Assembly: GCA_017521345.1 (NCBI GenBank) | Contig: JAFXCU010000055.1 | Span: forward strand, 1-5,693 | Reading direction: 5' to 3' | DNA length: 5,693 bases | Source of the DNA: Ruminiclostridium sp. | GTDB lineage: Bacteria; Bacillota_A; Clostridia; Oscillospirales; Oscillospiraceae | Shown here: one piece after another, positions 1 through 3,805 of the stretch | How the letters are laid out: each line of letters starts with the position of its first letter | Position numbering within the stretch: the stretch's first letter is position 1 | Program-made: the position numbers and the translations under genes | The notes under the pieces: model-generated | What the model saw: the letters and a program-made list of their open reading frames with translations, nothing else | Told to the model about the DNA's origin: nothing | Database searches by the model: none

Positions 1-37
1 AATCACCGCAACGAATATAGTTCAGTTCCTGCATCAT
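1..37 (-). CDS. 5' end of a TnpV-like gene (partial, runs off left edge)
   Basis: Only the first 12 codons are in the window; they read MMQELNYIRCGD on the minus strand. A textbook Shine-Dalgarno GGAGG (43-47) sits 5 bases before the first of two adjacent ATG codons, which is what makes this a real start. The opening residues resemble those I remember for the TnpV family of transposon-encoded small proteins from Clostridia (a Leu-Tyr/Thr-Tyr stretch followed by CGD), but twelve residues are too few for a firm family call. TnpV is known as an accessory protein of Tn4451-like mobile elements, so a mobile element may lie to the left. I found no good promoter between the hairpin at 83-115 and this start, so expression may depend on readthrough of that hairpin (inference). 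Confidence 0.5.
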   Translation of the reverse strand, partial: MMQELNYIRCGD

Positions 38-77
38 ATGTACCTCCAATAAGATTCAAACATTCTGTTAAAGATAG

Positions 78-122
78 AAAAAGGCGATACCTGGTTGTGA
101 AAACCAAGTATCGCCAATTTTT
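78..122. terminator. Bidirectional hairpin terminator/attenuator ahead of the left-edge gene
   Basis: A 14-bp stem with one mismatch (83-96 pairing with 102-115) has a 5-base loop. It is followed by five T on the plus strand (118-122) and by five T on the minus strand (complement of 78-82), so it can stop transcription both ways. On the minus strand it lies about 40 bases upstream of the left-edge start codon and downstream of cassette copy 1, so it may act as a second attenuator for that gene. Confidence 0.75.
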
Positions 123-126
123 CTTG

Positions 127-204
127 TCGCACTCCTGTACGGCAGCTACCCTATGCCAGTAATGTTCTCATACTGTCTTATTGGAAACTACCCTTGGACG
201 CATG
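127..204. other. Intergenic stretch with no gene
   Basis: This AT-rich stretch sits between the two hairpin groups. I see no ribosome binding site with an ORF, and no promoter. CTACCCT occurs twice 42 bases apart (146-152 and 188-194) in similar surroundings, which could be chance or protein-binding arms. The rest of the 548-base gap (38-584) is taken up by cassette copy 1. Confidence 0.5.
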
Positions 205-235
205 ACTTTTTTCTGTGCTATGCACAGAAAAAAGT
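205..235. repeat. Perfect inverted repeat abutting the copy 1 terminator
   Basis: ACTTTTTTCTGTGC (205-218) pairs perfectly with 222-235 around a 3-base loop. Its right arm contains the U-tract and the foot of the minus-strand terminator stem (233-270), so in the minus-strand RNA the two hairpins share bases at the boundary and could compete. Confidence 0.8.
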
Positions 236-270
236 AACCCTTGACCGTCCCCTATCGGTCAAGGGTTACT
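228..270 (-). terminator. Rho-independent terminator of cassette copy 1
   Basis: A perfect 15-bp stem (256-270 with 233-247) has an 8-base loop, and a run of six T follows on the minus strand. The 5' arm begins inside the last codon of the 9-codon ORF and contains its TAA stop, so a ribosome finishing that ORF would cover the arm. Relative to copy 2 one stem pair changes from C-G to T-A with both partners changed, which supports a selected RNA stem. Confidence 0.9.
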
Positions 271-295
271 CACAACTCTTAATATCTAACATCAT
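266..295 (-). CDS. 9-codon leader ORF MMLDIKSCE, copy 1
   Basis: The ORF reads ATG ATG TTA GAT ATT AAG AGT TGT GAG TAA and encodes MMLDIKSCE. A Shine-Dalgarno AGAGAGG lies 5 bases before the first ATG and 8 before the second. The first six codons are identical in copy 2 while the last three differ (SCE against NYQ), and the length of nine codons is the same. The stop codon is embedded in the terminator stem. Known families with this layout are leader peptides whose translation controls a transcription terminator, including those ahead of some antibiotic-resistance genes in Firmicutes; that role here is inference. The peptide has no signal sequence, and a function as a free signalling peptide cannot be excluded. 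No database name is known to me. Confidence 0.65.
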   Translation of the reverse strand: MMLDIKSCE

Positions 296-314
296 TTTAA
301 CCTCTCTTTCTTTT

Positions 315-377
315 TTATTTGGAGGAAATCTTTTTTGCACTGAACGGAACTTGCTGGCTTGAATCTATACTGTACAT
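315..377 (-). CDS. 20-codon ORF upstream of the 9-codon leader, copy 1 only
   Basis: It encodes a 20-residue peptide, MYSIDSSQQV followed by PFSAKKISSK, ending TAA. The Shine-Dalgarno site GAGGTGAT is an extended match to the 16S 3' end and sits 4 bases before the ATG. It is about 25 bases downstream of the predicted transcription start and 19 bases upstream of the 9-codon ORF, so both would lie on one short transcript. It is Ser/Lys rich, has no membrane segment, and is not a family I recognise. In copy 2 the Shine-Dalgarno is largely kept, but ATG is AAG and about 23 bases are missing, so the peptide is not conserved. It may be a first leader peptide or a relic. Confidence 0.5.
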   Translation of the reverse strand: MYSIDSSQQVPFSAKKISSK

Positions 378-406
378 TGGAATCACCTCTTTCTTTTTGT
401 GATTAA

Positions 407-435
407 AATATACCATAGAATCCCTGGGTTTGCAA
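407..435 (-). promoter_or_regulatory. Sigma-A promoter driving the copy 1 leader ORFs
   Basis: On the minus strand TTGCAA (430-435) and TATATT (407-412) are separated by exactly 17 bases, with an extended -10 TG one base before the -10. Both hexamers and the spacing are identical in copy 2. The predicted start is near 400, giving a leader of about 130 bases up to the first terminator. Confidence 0.85.
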
Positions 436-452
436 TCCGCAATTTGTGCAAA
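429..452. promoter_or_regulatory. Candidate operator dyad over the -35, copy 1
   Basis: TTTGCA (429-434) and TGCAAA (447-452) form a dyad with a 12-base centre overlapping the minus-strand -35. The same arms and the same 12-base spacing occur in copy 2 (1636-1659). Such a dyad suits a dimeric repressor, but no regulator is identified. Confidence 0.45.
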
Positions 453-509
453 ATATACTATCTATTTTTGTCGCAAAGAGAGATTTGATGCAATTTGCAC
501 ACCCAGCCA

Positions 510-538
510 TTGACTTTTCCCCACCAGTTTGGTATTAT
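510..538 (+). promoter_or_regulatory. Divergent plus-strand sigma-A promoter, copy 1
   Basis: TTGACT (510-515), a 17-base spacer and TATTAT (533-538) with extended -10 TG at 530-531. Start is predicted near 545, at GTATGAGGCC, directly in front of the hairpin 547-580. It points into the 3' end of the convergent PPIase gene. The matching promoter in copy 2 keeps 11 of 12 hexamer bases, while only 6 of the 17 spacer bases agree. Confidence 0.75.
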
Positions 539-546
539 ATAAGTGT

Positions 547-580
547 ATGAGGCCAGTCCCAAAGCAGGGGCTGGCCTCAT
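547..580. terminator. Hairpin ending the PPIase gene and starting the plus-strand transcript
   Basis: A 14-bp stem with a single G-U pair (547-560 with 567-580) has a 6-base loop. It lies 4 bases beyond the PPIase stop codon on the minus strand, so it probably serves as that gene's terminator, although no clean T-run follows on either strand. On the plus strand it forms almost the very 5' end of the RNA from the promoter at 510-538. Confidence 0.7.
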
Positions 581-584
581 TGGT

Positions 585-1187
585 TTATGCTTCTGTCACT
601 GTAATGGTGGTGATGACCGGCTGATCCTCCGGCAGGATGCTGCCGTTCCGGTCGGTGGGCTGGGCATCGGCCACGATGGCATCCACCACATCCATACCCT
701 CGGTCACATAGCCGAAGACCGCATAGGCACCATCCAGGTCAGTGTTGTCCTGGTGGACGATAAAGAACTGAGAGCTGGCGCTGTTGTACTTCTGGGACCG
801 GGCCATGGACACGGCACCCCGCACATGGGACAGGGGATTGTCAAACTTGTTGTCCCGAAATTCACCCTTGATCTCGGTGTCCGATCCGCCGGTGCCATCT
901 CCCTCGGGGTCACCGCCCTGGATCACAAAACCCTCGATGATCCGGTGGAAGGTCAGGCCGTCATAGAAGCCCTCCTCCGCCAGGGCCACGAAGTTGGCCA
1001 CGGTCTCAGGGGCAGCCTGACCATCCAGGGCCAGGGTGATGGTGCCGTAGTCCTCCACCTGGATCTCTGCATAGTGGGTCACGGCGGCCTCGGTGGTATA
1101 GTCTCCGTACTGGCTGCCGCCGCAGCCGGCCAGGGACAGGATCAGCCCGGTGCACAGCAGCAGGGCAGTCCATGCTTTCTGTTTCAT
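585..1187 (-). CDS. Cyclophilin-type peptidyl-prolyl cis-trans isomerase, lipoprotein
   Basis: This 200-residue protein is a cyclophilin that would catalyse cis-trans isomerisation of Xaa-Pro bonds and assist folding of exported proteins. Residues 1-22 form a lipoprotein signal peptide with lipobox LAGC and lipidated Cys22, so it should be anchored on the outer face of the membrane. The cyclophilin domain spans about 38-200. FHR (80-82) carries the catalytic Arg82, QGGD (90-93) follows, SSQFFI (138-143) is the substrate-pocket strand, and LDGAYAVFG (151-159) is the next conserved segment. The position equivalent to human CypA Trp121 is Asp150, so tight cyclosporin binding is not expected (inference). 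The ATG has AAAGGA 9 bases upstream. It is a single gene with its own extended -10 promoter and a hairpin after the stop; it looks intact and of normal length. Confidence 0.93.
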   Translation of the reverse strand: MKQKAWTALLLCTGLILSLAGCGGSQYGDYTTEAAVTHYAEIQVEDYGTITLALDGQAAPETVANFVALAEEGFYDGLTFHRIIEGFVIQGGDPEGDGTGGSDTEIKGEFRDNKFDNPLSHVRGAVSMARSQKYNSASSQFFIVHQDNTDLDGAYAVFGYVTEGMDVVDAIVADAQPTDRNGSILPEDQPVITTITVTEA

Positions 1188-1217
1188 GTTCGATCATCCT
1201 TTCCATTGGGTAGTCCA

Positions 1218-1226
1218 AGAATACCA
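1218..1226 (-). promoter_or_regulatory. Extended -10 promoter of the PPIase gene
   Basis: The minus strand reads TGG followed by TATTCT (1218-1223), an extended -10 about 30 bases before the start codon. No convincing -35 is visible at 16-18 bases. It lies downstream of the terminator at 1257-1280, so the gene can be transcribed independently of cassette copy 2. Confidence 0.5.
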
Positions 1227-1256
1227 CATTCGGCCCATTCCGCCAGAGGAAGGCAT

Positions 1257-1280
1257 AAAAAAAGCGCCCCCTCTGAGCGC
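1257..1280 (-). terminator. Rho-independent terminator upstream of the PPIase gene
   Basis: A 6-bp stem (1275-1280 with 1264-1269, one G-U) with a 5-base loop is followed by seven T on the minus strand. It would stop transcripts that read through cassette copy 2 and the structured region 1302-1453. Confidence 0.75.
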
Positions 1281-1301
1281 AAGCAGCAAAACCTCGTAGA
1301 G

Positions 1302-1453
1302 TTTCGTCGCCGCAGCGACGAAATAAAGTTTGATCCGTTTTCTGGCGCGACATGCGCGTGCCAGAAAACACTTCTCGGCCTGTCAGTGTGCCCATCGGGT
1401 GCACGCAGCAGGCCGCAATCTCAGTTGTCGGAAAAGGCTTGCCTTTTTCGACA
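1302..1453 (-). other. Run of four strong hairpins, possible structured RNA
   Basis: Four separate inverted repeats follow one another between two terminators: 1426-1438 with 1441-1453 (13 bp, one G-U); 1377-1382 with 1409-1414 enclosing an inner stem around 1388-1401; 1337-1346 with 1360-1369 (10 bp perfect, extended by an inner GCG/CGC); and 1302-1310 with 1315-1323 (9 bp perfect, 4-base loop). No ORF with a ribosome binding site is present. The region would be transcribed on the minus strand only if the cassette copy 2 terminator is read through. It may be a structured leader or small RNA, a stack of decayed terminators, or a mobile-element remnant. Confidence 0.5.
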
Positions 1454-1456
1454 GGC

Positions 1457-1500
1457 AAAAAAAGTAACCCTTGATCGTCTGTCCTCGATCAAGTGTTACT
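1457..1500 (-). terminator. Rho-independent terminator of cassette copy 2
   Basis: A 15-bp stem with one mismatch (1486-1500 with 1463-1477), an 8-base loop and seven T on the minus strand. The 5' arm holds the TAA stop of the 9-codon ORF, as in copy 1. Confidence 0.9.
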
Positions 1501-1525
1501 GGTAATTCTTAATATCTAACATCAT
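1496..1525 (-). CDS. 9-codon leader ORF MMLDIKNYQ, copy 2
   Basis: Codons ATG ATG TTA GAT ATT AAG are identical to copy 1; AAT TAC CAG TAA then give MMLDIKNYQ. The Shine-Dalgarno AGAGAGG and its 5-base spacing are identical to copy 1. The TAA lies in the 5' arm of the terminator 1457-1500. With the upstream 20-codon ORF gone in this copy, this is the only ORF on the short transcript, which argues that it is the conserved functional part. Confidence 0.65.
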   Translation of the reverse strand: MMLDIKNYQ

Positions 1526-1565
1526 TTTAACCTCTCTTTCTTAAGTTGGAGAAAAAATCTCTGAA

Positions 1566-1583
1566 TCAACTTGAACTGTACTT
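1566..1583 (-). pseudogene. Degenerate counterpart of the copy 1 20-codon ORF
   Basis: At the place of the copy 1 start codon the minus strand has AAG instead of ATG. The frame then reads TAC AGT TCA AGT and stops at TGA. The Shine-Dalgarno GAGGTGA is still present upstream. About 23 bases are missing relative to copy 1, and the remaining sequence can form a small stem (AAGTTG with CAACTT). Confidence 0.5.
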
Positions 1584-1613
1584 TGGACTCACCTCTTTCT
1601 TTTTTGTGATTAA

Positions 1614-1642
1614 AATATACCATAGCCCACCGGGGTTTGCAA
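1614..1642 (-). promoter_or_regulatory. Sigma-A promoter driving the copy 2 leader ORF
   Basis: TTGCAA (1637-1642), a 17-base spacer and TATATT (1614-1619), with extended -10 TG, all as in copy 1. About 55 bases upstream of it, including a TTTGCGACAAAAA segment, are also well conserved between the copies and may hold an UP element or operator. Confidence 0.85.
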
Positions 1643-1659
1643 TTCGCATTTTGTGCAAA
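1636..1659. promoter_or_regulatory. Candidate operator dyad over the -35, copy 2
   Basis: TTTGCA (1636-1641) and TGCAAA (1654-1659) with a 12-base centre, matching the arms and spacing at 429-452. Confidence 0.45.
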
Positions 1660-1716
1660 ATACACTCTCTGTTTTTGTCGCAAAGGGAGAATCTAGACAA
1701 ATCTTACAATCCACCA

Positions 1717-1745
1717 TTGACTTCACTTTAACGCAGTGCTATCAT
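1717..1745 (+). promoter_or_regulatory. Divergent plus-strand sigma-A promoter, copy 2
   Basis: TTGACT (1717-1722), a 17-base spacer and TATCAT (1740-1745), with extended -10 TG at 1737-1738. Start is predicted near 1752, again at GTATGAGGCC. It fires directly into the hairpin and T-run at 1756-1792, predicting an RNA of roughly 40 bases. Confidence 0.7.
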
Positions 1746-1755
1746 AAAGATGTAT

Positions 1756-1792
1756 GAGGCCTACCCCAGAAAGGGCAGGCCTCCTGTTTTTT
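1756..1792 (+). terminator. Hairpin with plus-strand T-run at the CoA-transferase gene end
   Basis: GAGGCCT (1756-1762) pairs with 1777-1783, with an inner CCC/GGG (1764-1766 with 1773-1775) and a 6-base loop. TTTTTT (1787-1792) follows on the plus strand. It therefore terminates the short plus-strand transcript, and its stem may also end the convergent CoA-transferase transcript, for which no T-run follows. Copy 1 has the same outer stem but different, still-paired inner bases. Confidence 0.75.
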
Positions 1793-2958
1793 CAAACCAT
1801 ATCGTCGATCTCATTCTGGCTGTAGCCCAGCTCGGACAAAATCTCCCGGGTGTGGTAACCCTCGGGATACCCGGCGTGGCGGTACTCCGGCGGACAGGCC
1901 GACAGGTTCATGGGACAGCCCATCTGGGTGATGGTCACCCCGTCGGACACCGGGACCTCCAGGGTGGGCCACATCCCTCGGCTGTGAAGGTGCTCGTCCT
2001 CGGCCACCTCCTCCAGGGACATGACCGGCTCCACGCAGGCGTCCAGCTGTCGGAAAATGGCCGTCCACTCCTCCCGTGTCTTGGTCTTGAACTTGGCCCG
2101 GAAGGTCTCCTTCACCATGGCCACATCGGTCTTCAGGATGGCCCCATCCTGCCACTGGGGATACCCCAGGCCCTTGCACAGGTCGGCAAAGAACTTGGGC
2201 TCCAGGGAGCCCACGCTCATGTAGGCCCCGTCGCTGGTCTCGTAGAAGTCATAGATCTCCCCGCCGTTGAGGTAGCCGCTCTCCCGGGTGGGGATGGGAC
2301 CCCCGGCAAAGTAGGCGGCGCCGTCCATGGTGTTGAAGGGGAGGACGCTGTCCTGCATGGACACGTCCAGGAACTGGCCTTCCCCCGTCTTCTCCCGGTG
2401 GATGATGGCCGCCAGGATGCTGGCCACGGCATTCATGGACCCGCCGGCCACGTCGGCGATCTGGAAGTTATACAGGCTGGGCCCGCCCTCCTTCCGTCCG
2501 GCGGCGTAGGTGATCCCCGCCCGGGACAGGTAGTTGATGTCGTGGCCCGCCCGCATGGCAAAGGGCCCCGCCTGGCCGTAGCCGGTGATGGCGCAGTAGA
2601 TGAGCCGGGGATTGACGGCCTTCAGGTCCTCGTAGCCGATGCCCAGCTTGGCCATGACCCCGGGGCGGAACTGCTCCACCACGATGTCGTACTCCAGGAC
2701 CAATTTCTTCACTGCCTGGATGGCGGCGGGCTTTTTCAGGTCCAGGTGCATGGTCTTCTTGTTCCGGCCCAGCCAGGCCTGGGGGCCGGTGACCTGGGCA
2801 CCTTCGATAACGGGCTTCCAACCCACCACCAGGTCGTATTTATCCTTGCTGCTGATCTTCAGGACCTCGGCGCCCAGGTCGGCCAGGGTCATGGTGGCGT
2901 AGGGCCCGGGCAGCAGGGTGCTGAAATCCAGGACTTTGTATCCGGTGAGTGCTCCCAT
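1792..2958 (-). CDS. CaiB/BaiF family CoA-transferase, alpha-methylacyl-CoA racemase-like
   Basis: This 388-residue cytoplasmic protein belongs to the type III (family III) CoA-transferase superfamily, which moves CoA between carboxylic acids or, in the racemase branch, epimerises 2-methylacyl-CoA esters. The N-terminal Rossmann-like part has the typical LLPGPYATMTLADLGAEV (15-32). VVEQFRPGVMAKLG (93-106) and ITGYGQAGP (124-132) are the CoA-binding motifs. GHDINY (138-143) gives His139, and QIADVAGG (166-173) gives Asp169, the residue that forms the acyl-anhydride in transferases and the general acid/base Asp in racemases. Having both the GHDINY His and the Asp, plus YDFYETSDGAYMSVGSLEP (235-253), is closest to alpha-methylacyl-CoA racemase. 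The substrate is not decidable from sequence; no partner acyl-CoA gene is adjacent. The ATG follows AAAGGAGAG at good spacing, and a sigma-A promoter lies upstream. Length and motifs are complete. Confidence 0.9.
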   Translation of the reverse strand: MGALTGYKVLDFSTLLPGPYATMTLADLGAEVLKISSKDKYDLVVGWKPVIEGAQVTGPQAWLGRNKKTMHLDLKKPAAIQAVKKLVLEYDIVVEQFRPGVMAKLGIGYEDLKAVNPRLIYCAITGYGQAGPFAMRAGHDINYLSRAGITYAAGRKEGGPSLYNFQIADVAGGSMNAVASILAAIIHREKTGEGQFLDVSMQDSVLPFNTMDGAAYFAGGPIPTRESGYLNGGEIYDFYETSDGAYMSVGSLEPKFFADLCKGLGYPQWQDGAILKTDVAMVKETFRAKFKTKTREEWTAIFRQLDACVEPVMSLEEVAEDEHLHSRGMWPTLEVPVSDGVTITQMGCPMNLSACPPEYRHAGYPEGYHTREILSELGYSQNEIDDMV

Positions 2959-2987
2959 GTTTTTCTCTCCTTTGGATGTTTGCCCCT

Positions 2988-3016
2988 ATTCTACCACAGG
3001 AAGGGAAAACGGCCAA
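2988..3016 (-). promoter_or_regulatory. Sigma-A promoter of the CoA-transferase gene
   Basis: On the minus strand TTGGCC (3011-3016), a 17-base spacer and TAGAAT (2988-2993) with extended -10 TG. Start is expected near 2981, giving a leader of about 23 bases. The binding box at 3031-3047 lies just upstream of the -35, a position compatible with activation by the divergent response regulator. Confidence 0.7.
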
Positions 3017-3030
3017 GAAACAAACCTTCC

Positions 3031-3077
3031 CCTGAAGGATTCCTGAATCTTGCTCCGTTTTTCAGCATCCATTCAGC
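3031..3077. promoter_or_regulatory. Inverted pair of tandem boxes, probable response-regulator binding sites
   Basis: Box A is CCTGAA-N5-CCTGAA (3031-3047) and box B is TTCAGC-N5-TTCAGC (3061-3077). Each is a direct repeat with an 11-base period, the arrangement known for OmpR/PhoB-family dimers, and box B is nearly the reverse complement of box A (CTGAA core in all four half-sites). Box B ends 12 bases upstream of the response regulator -10, replacing a -35, as in PhoB-type activated promoters. Autoregulation and control of the divergent gene are inferred. Confidence 0.6.
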
Positions 3078-3089
3078 GTCATCATATAG

Positions 3090-3095
3090 TATAAT
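3090..3095 (+). promoter_or_regulatory. -10 of the two-component operon
   Basis: A perfect TATAAT with no acceptable -35 at 16-18 bases upstream; that position is occupied by box B. This suggests an activator-dependent promoter starting near 3102, about 26 bases before the start codon. Confidence 0.65.
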
Positions 3096-3127
3096 GGTAT
3101 CCAACAAGAAAGCGTATGGTGATCTCT

Positions 3128-3805
3128 ATGAAGATTTTAATGATCGAAGATGAAGTCCTCCTGGCCGAATCCCTGAAAGCCCTGCTGGAGGGCAAGGGCT
3201 TCCAGGTGGAGGTGGTCCACGACGGGGAGACCGGCGCCGAGTACGCCGAGCTGGGCATCTACGACCTGCTCATCCTGGACGTGATGGTCCCCCAGCTGGA
3301 CGGCTACCAGCTGGCCAAGCGGGTCCGGGCCAACCGGTGCACCACCCCCATCCTGATGCTCACCGCCAAATCTGACGTGGAAGACCGGATCTACGGTCTC
3401 AACTGCGGGGCAGACTACTACCTGACCAAGCCCTTTGACACCCGGGAGCTGCTGGCCTGCATCAACGCCCTCATCCGCCGCCAGGGCAGCCAGGTCAACG
3501 AGATGACCTTCGGCAACACCGCCCTGGAGCTGGACACCTCCACCCTCATCTGCGGCGAACAGAAGGTCCGTCTGTCCGCCCGGGAGTTTGACGTGATGCG
3601 CCACCTCCTCCAGGCCCAGGGAAAGAACCTGCCCAAGGAGGTCATTCTCTCCCGGGTCTGGGGCTTTGACTCCAACGCCGTGGAGAACCACGTGGAGGTC
3701 TACGTGGGCTTCCTGCGAAAGAAGCTCACCAGCATCGGCTCTGACATCCGCATCGTGGCCCGGCGGCGGCAGGGCTACCATCTGGAGGTGGTGGAACCTT
3801 GCTGA
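3128..3805 (+). CDS. OmpR/PhoB-family response regulator
   Basis: This 225-residue cytoplasmic transcription factor has a receiver domain (1-115) with the acidic pair Glu7/Asp8, phosphoacceptor Asp51 in LLILDVMVP, switch Thr79 and Lys101 in the KPF motif. A winged-helix DNA-binding domain (about 126-222) follows, with LSAREFDVMRHLL and a recognition helix near NHVEVYVGFLRKKL. I place the start at ATG 3128 because GGTGATC (3118-3124) pairs with the 16S 3' end at proper distance and the protein then begins MKILMIEDE as the family does; an ATG at 3116 would add MVIS but has a poor ribosome site. It overlaps the downstream kinase gene by 7 bases, indicating translational coupling. If the kinase is dead, this regulator would need another phosphodonor. 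It probably binds the boxes at 3031-3077. Confidence 0.95.
   Translation: MKILMIEDEVLLAESLKALLEGKGFQVEVVHDGETGAEYAELGIYDLLILDVMVPQLDGYQLAKRVRANRCTTPILMLTAKSDVEDRIYGLNCGADYYLTKPFDTRELLACINALIRRQGSQVNEMTFGNTALELDTSTLICGEQKVRLSAREFDVMRHLLQAQGKNLPKEVILSRVWGFDSNAVENHVEVYVGFLRKKLTSIGSDIRIVARRRQGYHLEVVEPC

Larger units (their letters stand above)
228..580 (-). repeat. Cassette copy 1 (leader-ORF/terminator plus divergent promoter)
   Basis: This block recurs at 1457-1783 in the same orientation. Bases 228-312 align without gaps to 1458-1542, and about 395-554 align without gaps to 1602-1761. The middle differs by net about 23 bases, which fall in the 20-codon ORF. Reading on the minus strand the order is: hairpin (547-580), divergent plus-strand promoter (510-538), conserved dyad (429-452), minus promoter (407-435), 20-codon ORF, 9-codon ORF, terminator (228-270). 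It lies between the PPIase gene and the left-edge gene. I do not recognise it as a named element. Confidence 0.85.
1457..1783 (-). repeat. Cassette copy 2
   Basis: Second copy of the block at 228-580, in the same orientation, between the CoA-transferase gene and the PPIase gene. It keeps both promoters with identical spacings, the dyad, the 9-codon ORF and the terminator, but has lost the 20-codon ORF. It is AT-rich, unlike the flanking GC-rich genes. Confidence 0.85.

Noticed and set aside
153..362. 69-codon plus-strand ORF
   Set aside because: No ribosome binding site, and it runs antisense through the cassette's terminator and micro-ORF, whose conservation explains the sequence better.
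315..580. Type I toxin-antitoxin pair
   Set aside because: The plus and minus transcripts are divergent and do not overlap, and neither peptide is hydrophobic.
543..1505. 320-codon plus-strand ORF
   Set aside because: It is the antisense shadow of the PPIase gene, starts inside a hairpin and matches no family.
228..1783. Integron-like cassette array with attC sites after each gene
   Set aside because: A GTTRRRY-like word occurs in the conserved micro-ORF, but there is no inverted partner at attC spacing, and the block has promoters and ORFs of its own.
1750..3153. 467-codon plus-strand ORF
   Set aside because: Antisense to the complete CoA-transferase gene; its length comes from GC-rich codon bias.
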